A stretch of DNA of 64,000 bases. Origin: Climacteris rufus (taxonomy: Eukaryota; Chordata; Aves; Passeriformes; Climacteridae). This document shows, piece after piece, positions 1-9,871 of the stretch. The notes below the pieces were generated by a model. That model saw only the letters and a program-made list of their open reading frames with translations, made no database searches and had not been told where the DNA came from. Location: assembly GCA_013398175.1 (NCBI GenBank), contig VZRZ01006776.1, forward strand, positions 380,257-444,256. Direction: 5' to 3'. Positions within the stretch are counted from its first letter, which is position 1. Every line of letters starts with the position of its first letter. The translations under genes were made by a program, and so were the position numbers.

Positions 1-1997
1 AAATGAGCTGCTGTCCCCATGGGACTGAGGAAGCTTAATTTTGAGTCTGCTTCACTTGCTCATAGTGTTAAAATATTGATTGTGGGATTTTTAGGGTGGC
101 CAATAGGAAAGTCATGGCAGCAACAATGATGCTTATGGATTCTAGTAGCCCTTTTAAGTAGGAAAATATTTTCCTTTTAGAAAAGCTATTGAGGACAGCT
201 TAGAGGTTTGCTATCTTCCAAATAAGATGGGGCTTTAACTTGAGGAACACAGCTCCACATCTAGCTCTTGGAAAAGCTTCCACACTGAGCAAGAATTAGC
301 CCATGCTAAATCAGAGAAAGCCTCTAGGTTATGAATTTAAGTGTCTAAAATACTTAAGATATGGCCTACTAAAAGACTTTGAAACTGTTATTAGGATGTA
401 CTTTCTTGGACTTCAAGCAAAACCTCTCTCTGCCTCAGCTGCTCTCTACTTCTAGTAGCTATCTTCCTCTGATTTTCAAAATATCTCACATTTTGCTTCT
501 ATGCTTACCTGACTCTGAGCTGGTAAGTTCCTGTTATTATGGGTTGTGTGTTTGTTTGATTTTGGAATTAGTGGTTTCTTTTTCTGTAGTTGTTTTGTTG
601 TTCTTGTTTTCTTGGGATAGCAGGTGCATCTTTTGTCTTTATCTTTTCCTGTTGCCCAGGTTAGAGGGCTTTCTGGCTTCCTCAGCCTCCTCCAGCTCTT
701 GAGGTGGAGAATCAGTGAAAGATGTGGATTTAAACACTTTAAGTATCTAATCCAACTCAGTCAAAGTGAACTTTGCTCTCCCACTTTCTAGGTGTTTTTG
801 AACAACTACAGTGAGTTTTTGGAGGGGATTTATGTGAAATTTTTCTGGTACAGAACAGTGTTTGGCTTTAAACCAAAAGAAGCTCAATACATAAAATCAG
901 GCTCTAGTTGTCAGGTTAACTATAATTTTAGCCTTTTTCTCTGTGAGTTGAGGTATTTGTTTCCCCAGTGAAAGTCAAAGCAGAAGTTCCTGTTACCTAT
1001 ATGGCCATCACAAGGTATTAGTTGTTTAAACAGGAGACCTTTAAAATTTTATGCTATAAATTACTGTCAGTGCTTCAAGTTCTCCAGAAAAAGATGAAAT
1101 TACAAAACAAACTTTTTGATGAAGCAGCATAATCTTTCCCTATGTATTTCTTCAAAGTTAAATTCAAGCTCTGAAAGCAATTCATCTTGCTTAGTATGTT
1201 TTCCAATTGGGACCCTGGGGATTAAGGATAGAATGACTCATTCACGTAATTGGGCTTCTCGGTGCTTTTCCTCACATTGAAGATTTCAGCTCCCAGCATA
1301 TAAAAATATAAGAAACTGAGAAATGACCATCTGCAGCAAAAAAGTCTAGAAAGGCATATGGCTCAGCTTTGATAATGTTAAATGAGACTGTTTGCTCTTC
1401 TTCTAAGGTCATGTTCTTACTGATAGCCTTCATTGCTGGGTGGCTGCTTCCAATGCCTAACTTGTTTGTGTGTGAAGTTTTAGATGCGTGTTAGCAAGTT
1501 TAACAATGGATGTTGGGCACTGGTAATTAATAAGCTTTTGATTATCAGCAAGTTTCCCCCTTACATGAGGGGAAAATTCTAATTATCTTTCTCTTAAATT
1601 TTTTTCTGTAAGATCAAAGCAAAGATTTCATATTCCTGCTTTGCAACTGTACTGGATATTGCACTGTGCTTCTCTGATTTTTATTCTCCCTCACTGCAGC
1701 TGTGAAGGAATGAGTAATGCCACCAAAATTTTTGTCTGCTTCAGCATGCTTGGTTTAATGGGGACTTCATCTTTTTAGTATTTATATTAAGGATTGTGTG
1801 GGCTTGAAAGCCATTTAACGCTACAAACTGGCAAGAGCTATGAAAAGAAACGGAGGCACCCATGTCTTGGTTGTCTGAGGTGTGTGGAGTGTGTGCTCCA
1901 GTGAAATGTGTAGACTCCTTATGTGGAGGCTGCGGGTACCTTGGTGTGGATGTTCACAGCTAATGTGTGCAGAGCTGTGCTCTGGACAGGGCCTGTG
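1..1997. other. Intergenic sequence, nothing recognised
   Basis: A/T-rich unique sequence downstream of FAT1. ORFs such as 379-702 (plus) are Leu/Ser-rich with no domain. In mammals the next gene in this direction is MTNR1A, but no melatonin-receptor sequence is visible here. Confidence 0.8.
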
Positions 1998-3265
1998 AAT
2001 CATAGAACAGTTTGGCTTGGAAGGGACCTAAAAGATCATTGCATTACAAGCCCTTGCCATGGGCTGAGACACTTTACACTAGACCAGGTTTCTCAGAGGC
2101 CTGTCCAACCTGGCTTTGAACACATCCAGAGATGGGGCATCCACAGCTTCTCTGGGCAACTGGTTCCAGTGCCTCACTGCCCTCATAGTAAAGAATTTTT
2201 TCGTAATATCTAATCTAAATCTACCCTCTTTTGGTTTGAAGGCATTCCCCCATATCCTGTCACTACATGCCCTTGTAAATTGTCTCTTCCATCTTTCTTG
2301 TAGGCTCTCTTCAGGTACTGAAAAGCCACAATTAGGTCACCCCAAAGCCTTCTCTCTTCCACTGAACAATCCCAATTCTCTCAGCCTTTTCTCATAGAAG
2401 AGGTGCTCCATCCCTCTATTCAACTTGGTGGCCTCCGCTGGACTTGCTCCAACAAGTCAATGTCCTTCATATATTATGGATCCCAGAGCTGGATGCAGTG
2501 TTCCAGGTGGAGTCTTACCAGAGCAGAGCAGAGGGGTAGAATCCCCTCCCTTGCCCTGCTGGACAGGCTGGTTTGGATGCAGCCCCACACGTTTGGCTTT
2601 CTGTACTGCAAGTGCACACATGGATGGCTCATATCCAGCCTCTCATCTATCAGCACCCCCAAGTCCATCTCATCAGGGTTGCTCTCAATCTGTTCATCCC
2701 CCAGCCTGTGTTGATACTGTGGGTTGCCCTGACTCAGGTGCAGCACCTTGCACTTGATCTTGTAAACCTCATGAGATTCCCATGGGCCCACTTCTTCAGC
2801 ATCTCCAGGTCCCTCTGGATGGCATCCCATCCTGAAGGTGTGTCAACAGCACCATTCAGCTTGGGGTCATCTGCAAATTTGCTAAGCGTGTACTCGATCC
2901 CTTCATCTATGTCTTGAGGATATTAAATTAATAGTAAATAAATATTTATATTATTCATTATTTTAATATTGAATATTAAATTATTATTTACTATTATAAT
3001 ATTAAATAACACTAGTCCCAACAGAGACCTCTGAGGGACACCACTTGTCCTGATGTCCATCATGAGTTTGAGCTGTTGACCACTACTCTCTGGGTATGAC
3101 TGTCCAATCAATACCTAATTCACCCAACAGCCCACCCCTTGAACCCATCTCTCTCCAATGCAGAGAGAAAGGTGGGGGACCCTATCAAAGGCTTTACAGA
3201 AGTCCAGATAAATGATATCTGTAGCCCTTCCTTTGTCCACTGATGTAGTCACTCCAGCATAGAAG
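1998..3265 (-). mobile_element. CR1 LINE, 3' segment (reverse transcriptase end and 3' UTR)
   Basis: Minus-strand copy whose 3' end is at 1998 (CTATGATT-type tail). Reading the minus strand from 3265: FYAGVTTSVDKGRATDIIYL, then DFCKAFDRVPH, then TSGVPQRSLLGLVLFNI, then FADDPKLNGAVDTP and KKWAHGNLM. These are reverse-transcriptase motifs of the CR1 ORF2, followed by the DLGVLIDERLDMS and SRAREGILPLCSALVRLHLE C-terminal region. Frameshifts and stops make it inactive. An A/T hairpin is inserted after LFNI. CR1 is the dominant avian LINE. Confidence 0.9.
2921..3008. repeat. A/T-only palindromic insertion inside the CR1
   Basis: About 85 bp of almost pure A/T interrupts the CR1 reverse-transcriptase frame just after LFNI. 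Arms TAATAGTAAATAA (2929-2941) and its reverse complement (2984-2996) form a 13-bp inverted repeat with a 42-base loop. Confidence 0.75.
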
Positions 3266-3451
3266 GATGAAGAAAAGGCTGAGTTACTCAAAGCTTTTTT
3301 GCCTCAGTTTTCAGTGGCAACCTCTTTTCCTACACCTTTTGAGTGGATGGACAGCAGGATGGGGACTGGGGGAGCAAAGTCCCTCTGACTGTAAGTAAAG
3401 ATCAAGTTCATGACCACATGAGGAACCTGCATGTACATAAGTCTATGGAAC
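3265..3451 (+). mobile_element. CR1 LINE, inverted 5' segment (part 1)
   Basis: Plus-strand reading starts DEEKAELLKAFFASVFSGN, the region just before the CR1 reverse transcriptase, and continues to the CATAAGTCTATGG motif. It is continuous in element order with 4506-4795, the LTR having been inserted between them. Confidence 0.8.
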
Positions 3452-4505
3452 TGTCGTGGTTTAGGCTTGCCAAATACCAGGCCCCCACAAACAGCCACTC
3501 ACTCCCCCTGCAGCTGGACAGAGGGCAGGAAAAATTTAACAAACTTTAAAGTAAGGACTGAGAGAAATATTCTAATTAGGCTACTCTCCAAGGCAAAACA
3601 GGTTCAAACTTAAAGAGATTAAGTGAATTTATTGCTTACATAATCAGAGGAGTATACTGAGAAAGAAAAGAAGCCCTTAAAACACCTTCTTTACCCCTCA
3701 GCCCCTCCCTTCTTCCCACTAATGGCACAAGGAGACAGGGGTGAGGGTTTCTTTGGTCAGTTCATTCCTCGAGATGTTTTCCTTCCGCTGCAGCTACTTA
3801 GAGGCGGGCCGGTGTCTTTGCAGCTCTGTGGCATTAATTCCCTTTTTGCATACCAGTCTTTCCATCAGATAACACAGTTTATCCAATATAGCACTGCCAA
3901 GGAGTATAGTCCTTCCAGAGATGCGTGTGACCTTTCTGGGGTGAAGCTCTTTTATCAATAATGACTCCTACCAGCAACAGAGTGCAGGAGCTTCTTTATC
4001 TATTGACCCTTACAGAACACAGTCCCCTAGGCATCCACCTCTCCTGCTCTGGTATGGACACCTTCCCCACAGCTGGGGTGGATCTCTGTATCTCCATTGG
4101 GGGGGTACAGGGGAATGGCGCACCAACATAGTCCTTTGCCACAGATCACAGGCTGCAAAGATGTCTTAGCTTTAGTGTTTGAGGCTCCCGCCCCTCCTTC
4201 TTCTTCCTTGCTGACCTTGAGGTGTTCATATTTGCTGCTTTCCCTTACATATTCTCACTCCTCCTCTTAATCTAGCTAAAACTACAGCTGCGCACACCTA
4301 CTTTCTTTTGATTTCTTAAATATGTTGTCACAGAGGCGTTACCTCCATCTCTAATTGGCCCAGCCATGGCCAGCAGGACGTCCATCTTCAGAGCTATCAG
4401 AGATTGGCTCTGCTAGATGGCTGTGGAAGCTTCCAGCAGCTTTTCAGAGGAGCCATCTTTGTGGCCCCCCCAAACCAAAAAACTGGGCCCTGTCAAACTA
4501 ACACA
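3452..4505 (-). mobile_element. Solo endogenous-retrovirus LTR (1054 bp) nested in CR1
   Basis: Ends form imperfect inverted repeats: TGTCGTGGTTT at 3452 and AAACTAACACA ending at 4505. Flanks GGAAC (3447-3451) and GGGAC (4506-4510) look like a 5-bp target duplication with one mismatch. Removing the LTR restores the continuous CR1 sequence, which fixes the borders. The TGTCGTGGTTTA start is a common bird LTR type. A minus-strand AATAAA at 3628-3633 with a TTTTAAG box about 50 bp upstream suggests minus orientation. No internal viral genes are seen. Confidence 0.8.
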
Positions 4506-4795
4506 GGGACCCAGTAAGATACATCCCAGTGTCCTGAGGGAATTGGCTGATGCAGTTGCCAAGGCACTCTCCACAATATTTGAAAACTCATGGCAGTCAG
4601 GTGAAGGAAGTCCCAGGTGTCTGGGAAAAGGGAAACCATCTTTAAAAATGGTAGAAAGAAGGACCCTGGGAACTCCTGACCTGTCAGCCTCACCTCTGTA
4701 TCTGAGAAGATCATGGAACTGATTGTCACAGAAGCTTTGCTAAAGGCACAGGAAGGTGGTTCAAGACAGTCAGCATGGCTTGACCAATGGCAAGG
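4506..4795 (+). mobile_element. CR1 LINE, inverted 5' segment (part 2)
   Basis: Plus strand carries the CR1 stretch for VLRELADAVAKALSTIFENS, a degraded lysine-rich KKG block, then DPGNYRPVSLTS-like sequence (here DPGNS-DLSASPLY after a frameshift) and DSQHGLTNGK. It stops about 25-30 nt of element length before the point where the 1998-3265 segment begins. Confidence 0.85.
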
Positions 4796-5502
4796 TCAGG
4801 TCAGGAGTCATGCGAGGCACTTTGGTGAACTGCACTTATTCAGCACTAGTCTGTCTGCAGACAGGTGTCAGCCATGACCTCTTGACACAACATGGACTTA
4901 GTCCTGTAGCTGTCTTCTTTCAAGGACTTTAGATTCAAGGTGAAAGCAGTGCATGTCTTCTTACCCCTCTACTCCAATAACAAATGGATGGTGCATCTTG
5001 CAGTTAGAGCCAGATTTCATACCTTCTTTGGCTTGAGTGGATTCAGATTTGCATCCCTTGGATAGTGCAGGAACTCTCCTTAGAGGTGGTTTCTTGGGAC
5101 AATACTTGTTCCATGGAGGCAATGGGTAGAACAGGGAACAGCGAAAAAACAGTCTCAGTAAATAACCTTGGAAAAGGGGCCAAAATCTGGTACTCTGGTA
5201 ATTTTCCTTCTACTAAGTGTATATGCCTGAATCTGGAGTTCTCAGACCAGGTGGGAGTGTTAAGTATTGACTGAAAGAAGTTTTATAGGGTTGTCTGTTG
5301 TTGTTTCTGCCTCAATTACTTTTAATCAGGTAGAATTGCAGTTTGTTCTCTGCTTCAGGGCAAAGTGACATTTTATTCACTCAAAACATAGAATGGACAA
5401 AACAGCAGTGAGCTTGACTCAAATCTACTCAATAAAACTAAATTCTACTAGCTCATAAGCATTTTAAAAGAGAAAAAAAATGCTTCCACAGGGAAGTTAA
5501 CT
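4796..5502. other. Intergenic, nothing recognised
   Basis: Unique sequence between two CR1 copies. No coding or repeat signature seen. Confidence 0.75.
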
Positions 5503-5760
5503 ACAGTTCAGCAAAGGGCCAGAAAGATGATTAAGAGACTGGAGCCGCTTTCATATGAGTCGCTGAGAGAACTGAGGCTGATCAATCTGGGGAAAAAAGA
5601 AGGCTCAGTAGGGAACTTATTAATGTTTATAAATACCTGATGTGAAGATGTGAAGAAGACAAAGACAGGCTCTTCTCAGTGGTGCCCTTTGGCAGGATAA
5701 GAAGGCATGAGCACATATTGAAACACACAAAACTACATCTAAACATAAACCTCTTGCTGT
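5503..5760 (+). mobile_element. CR1 LINE 3' fragment
   Basis: Plus-strand match to the CR1 end of ORF2: CAGCAAAGGGCCAGAAAGAT, then AAGAAGGCTCAGTAGGGAAC, TTATTAATGTTTATAAATAC and GGCTCTTCTCAGTGGTGCCC. Truncated on both sides, with small indels. Confidence 0.85.
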
Positions 5761-6779
5761 GACAACATGAGGACAGATGAACACTGAAATAGTGAATATG
5801 TGGCTTCACTGAAATCCCCTATTTTAAAATGTTTGGCTTCTAAAATAAATCACCTGGCCAATGCTTTTGAACGTGTTGGACAATGCTTTTGAACATTGAG
5901 TCAAACAGCAATGCTCTGCTGTATCAGTTTTAATTGGGTTTTAAATGTCACCAGCTTCATCTGGTGTATTGATGTGGCTCTGTGTGGGAAAATGGGTTTA
6001 ACTGCACTCACTGGACCTGAATTAGGTAATAAAAGCTCCCTACAAAGTGAGCATTTGTCTAAGGTGTCCTTGTTTTAGTCACCAACTGCAAAGCTCTTGT
6101 GGAGTTGAAAATGCCTGCTATTTCCATAAGAGCATTATGCTGCTGCCTTGCTTTCTGCTGTGAAGTATAAACTTGGGTGTTGCATGTTGCCTAGCAGCAC
6201 AGTTTTTGTGAAGAAGTAAAAAAAATATTCTGATACTTTCAACAAAACATTTTCTTACACCGTCTTGGAATTTCTTTGTAGAATAATGAGACATTGTTCA
6301 TTTTCAGCTTGACGTTCTGTGTCAGCCTTCAGTTCACACTACTATGAATAAAAATATATTTAAGTGCTGATATTCATATCCTTCACACCTCTCAATTTTA
6401 AAAATTCTGTCTTCAGGTCTTTCTTCTGTAAATAAATAACTTAAGAAAATGTATTTGTAGGAAGACTTTCATCTTTACTGGGAATCCTTATCAATTGAGA
6501 AATTATGTAAATTTGTCCAGTGTCCTCCCCTTGCTGACTCCTGAGGCTCATTCCTACTGAGCAGCAGGTACTAAGGAATCTTGAGCAGAACTGCCACTAA
6601 GCTTAAGCTTCCTAGCTCAAGATGGGCCTTAAGCAGTGATTTGAACTATTACATAGCGTGTGAGACCCTCTGCTCTTAATTATCAGGGTGAATATTGCAG
6701 CACACAGCCAGAATGTGGGTTTAAACCCATCAATTTTTTAGCCTTTTTACATGTCATGAGATTCTTAACCTGCATATGG
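5761..6779. other. Intergenic, nothing recognised
   Basis: A/T-rich unique sequence with no supported feature. Confidence 0.75.
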
Positions 6780-7430
6780 GCAAGCCTTGCCACGGCTAGG
6801 TAGTGGGTTTAAAATGCTGCACAAAGCCCACCGTGTTGACTGGAACCAGCACTCTCCGGTGCTGCCCCCAGCTCCTATTCGCAGGAGTACAGCGGCAGTA
6901 AGTGCAGGGGCGCTGGAGCTGCGATCTCCCACCTCATGGTGTAAGCACGACAGAGACAAAGAGATGGTACAGAGGGGCCTCTCCAGTACGGCAGTCCAGG
7001 TTTATTGTGAACTCGTACAGGAGGAAAAGGGAGTCCATCGGACCTTGCACAGCACTTTTAAAATCCAGGAAACAGAGGCAGAATGCTGACTCAAGCCAAT
7101 GACTGAGAGGACGGGCGGGACACGGCTTGACTTACAAGTCGCCCTCCCAATGCGACCGCTGTCTGCAGGTACGGCACTCTGGGGCGGGCTGGCCCCGGGT
7201 GTGCATGGGAACAAGCCCAGCCAGTGCTGAGGGACAGGCATTCCAGCTGTCCCCACAGAGGACAGCAACCTGAGCTCTGTTTCAGCGGGGGCAGCCCCAG
7301 CGGGGCTGCCTCCGTGCAGGGCGGCACAGCCCAGATCCGGGGCTGCCCTGCAGGACCGTGCTGTCTCAGCGAACCGCAACACAATCTAACACAGGAATGT
7401 CCGCGCCTGCCTCCTTGGCTGTGTCCTGTA
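6780..7430. other. GC-rich block of unknown origin, possibly an LTR
   Basis: About 650 bp clearly richer in G+C and CpG than everything around it. On the minus strand a TTTTAAAAG box near 7055 is followed about 50 bp later by AATAAA near 7003, the spacing of a retroviral LTR U3-R. I cannot fix the ends or a target duplication. Overlapping ORFs (up to 126 codons, minus) are low-complexity Pro/Ser/Gly products of base composition. It could also be a CpG-island remnant. Confidence 0.35.
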
Positions 7431-8169
7431 ATCCACCCGATTTCCATTATACAGCTGCCAAGCTGGGAATTGCTTCATTTCGTATATAAATAGCACTCCA
7501 AATACAGTACCCTATTCCCCTAGATGGTGGAAGGCTGAGTCTTATCTCCCATGACTGACAGAATCTAATATTGTATATTTTCAGGCTACAGAACTTTTAT
7601 GACAGTAGGAACAAAATGGAGGTGGAGCTGAAAGGATTCCAGGCTGTGTTAAAAATTCACTAATGTGCCAGGAAATCTGTTCTGAACTTCAAAAGCATCC
7701 CTCAAGCAAGAGGCAGAAGACAGTTATATTATTCCTTTAGCTTACCATCAGGCCAAATTTATGCTAGAAAACTCTGTTACAAGCTTTGTTCTTTTTGAGT
7801 CAGAAAAGCAGCTGGATAATACACAGGCAAACTGTATTCCATCTTAGCTTCTTCAAGGTAAACTTCTAGTGTGAACTTAATGTAAGAAACTGCAATTGAA
7901 ATATAATTTCAGGAAACCACCAACTCTTTGGCACAAAGTCAGACACCGGCATGGCCATTTCAGCATGCAGGTGCACAATCAAGGGGTAACTAGTCCTGAA
8001 AATAACTATTCAGATGATAAAGGAGGGGGAGAAGCTGCTTTAAAGAGCTTGGGGTGTTTCTTGTATACATTTTTGGGACTTTAGAAAAAATAGTCAGCAA
8101 TTTACATAGCTGATATTATATGTTTAAAGAAAAATGCAAACTACTGAGAAGGCTGCTGCAGTTTGATAC
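7431..8169. other. Intergenic, nothing recognised
   Basis: Unique sequence between the GC-rich block and the presumed end of the FAT1 transcript. If an unrecognised distal poly(A) site is used, part of it could be UTR. Confidence 0.65.
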
Positions 8170-9245
8170 CCATCAATCTTTATTCAGACTGGCCCAATTA
8201 CTTTTAAAAACACCATTAAGCAGACACACACTGCCATCTCGTGAGCATCTTTAACACAGCTGCAGGCTGATTTCGGAGGAGAGAAAAACGAGTTGCTTGG
8301 AGCAAGTAACTTAATACAGTACAAAACATATACAGACTTAAAAAAAGCTGCACTGAATGCTTTGTCAATGGTATATTATATAATAGAGATACACAGAGCA
8401 AAGCTAAAGTATTTTATTAATAATTTATTGTCAGTAAGAAAGACTGGCTAATGGTAATTTTCAGTAAAAACCTTTACAAGACCATTGGATCACAAATATA
8501 CAGACACTATAAAAACTGTGTCATGGTGGTTTTGGTTCTAAACTGGTATTCAGAGGGTCCCCAACACACTTTCCAAGAAGGGAAAAAAATGTTTACAGTT
8601 CTAAAATACAGCAACCCATTTAAGACATTTCCATGTAGCTGACCCAGAAAAATATCAGACCTAATGTATGTACAATTGAAATTGTGTGAATATGTTGAAT
8701 GTTTTACAACGAAATGTCAAATCTCAGTTTTTGGGAGAGTACATACAGTGATGCCCTGATTATAATAAGTCAGGGTGCTCATTTTTAATGGCACACTAAC
8801 ACCACTAGTTTCAGTGGAAAACAAATTCACAAAATATCTACAAAATCTAGTTAAAGCTATTAAAATCAAAACTGTACATAAAATTTACAAAAAGTAGGAG
8901 AAAATTAATTGCATTAGAACTATATAAATATATGCATCATGCTAACATGGAAAGTGGTATGTGATTTTTTTAAACATAGACAATGTAAGTACATAAAGGA
9001 TGTTTAGAAATGGCACAGCCAATGAAAATCTTGGAACTGTTCAATTACAGTAGGTCAGAAAATGGAAAGAGGTTCATTTAGTGAAATGAACTGCATGATC
9101 CAATGCTGCCATGCCAGTTTAGCTCACTGAAAGAAAAGCATTTACTGTGGCTGGGAAAAGAAGAAAGAAAAATATAAAAAAGCTCTTGAAAATTGTTCTT
9201 AATTTGATAAAGTTTGTTAGAGTCCAGGCACTTTTGTTGAGTGTG
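8170..9245 (-). other. FAT1: FAT1 3' untranslated region (end uncertain)
   Basis: A/T-rich non-coding sequence directly after the stop codon, with no repeats I recognise. Minus-strand AATAAA motifs lie at 8424-8429, 8413-8418 and 8179-8184. The first two would give a UTR of about 0.83 kb and the last about 1.07 kb, both near the mammalian length. Extent is inferred. Confidence 0.6.
8413..8429 (-). terminator. Candidate FAT1 polyadenylation signals (two AATAAA)
   Basis: Two AATAAA hexamers on the minus strand 5 bp apart, about 0.82-0.83 kb past the stop codon. A further single AATAAA at 8179-8184 is the alternative. Which is used cannot be told from sequence. Confidence 0.45.
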
Positions 9246-9871
9246 TCAGACTTCTGTATGTTGCTGGGAATCAAGTGGAGGAATTTTCACATCTTCGAAG
9301 TGACCATCGTCTCCACTCTCATAGTCACTCATCATGACTTCAGACTCCATTTCACAGCATGCCGACACATCTGAGCAGGAAGCTGTGGAAGCATACACAG
9401 ACATGGACATGTTGTCTACAGTGGGTGCTTCAAAGTCTCGATTGAATCCCAATGAGTAGGGAGTGTACGGTTCTCTGTAGCTGCCGCTGATGCCACTGGG
9501 TGTAGTCTGAGGTTCTGACATGTCTGCAGGGTAGTGATGGGGAAGGTACTGATTAAGGTTAAATCTCTGCCTGCTCCTTGTAGAAGAACCCAAGCTACCT
9601 ACGGCTGGCATGTCTCTGGGTGGCTGTATTGACTCAAACTGGTCGCTGTATTCAGGTGGTAACGGTGGAAGCTCATCGGGTGCAGGGAAGTCATCAGGTG
9701 GAGGTGGAAAATCACTTTCTATGTCATAACCGCCAGGGTAATAGTCTGTATCGATGGCATTTGGATCCGTGTAGAGGGGAGCTGACTCCTCAACCACTTC
9801 GTAATTTGGATACTCTTGGATACCTGGCAACTGAACACTTGGCATCCAGTCTGATGTATCCCAGTGATAAC
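9246..9871 (-). CDS. FAT1: FAT1 exon 27 coding part (626 bp), C-terminus with HTEV PDZ ligand
   Basis: Opens YHWDTSDWMPSVQLPGIQEY, runs through DPNAIDTDYYPGGYDIESDF and the FPPPPDDFPAPDELPPLPPE Ena/VASP-type proline motif. It ends SDYESGDDGHFEDV followed by PPLDSQQHTEV and TGA at 9246-9248. HTEV is a class I PDZ-binding motif. The acceptor TTTTCAG at 9872 joins exon 26 through a split Gly. An internal Met makes a shorter ORF possible, but the upstream residues match FAT1, so it is not a start. Confidence 0.97.

Noticed and set aside
379..702. 107-codon plus-strand ORF
   Set aside because: Leu/Ser-rich low-complexity translation, no domain, no splice context; probably chance in T-rich sequence.
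2474..2830. 118-codon minus-strand ORF that looks like a gene
   Set aside because: It is the decayed C-terminal part of the CR1 reverse-transcriptase ORF, not a host gene.
7002..7447. Minus-strand ORFs of 118 and 126 codons in the GC-rich block
   Set aside because: Two overlapping frames are open only because the block is GC-rich; no recognisable motif, and no similarity to the MTNR1A N-terminus expected from the neighbourhood.
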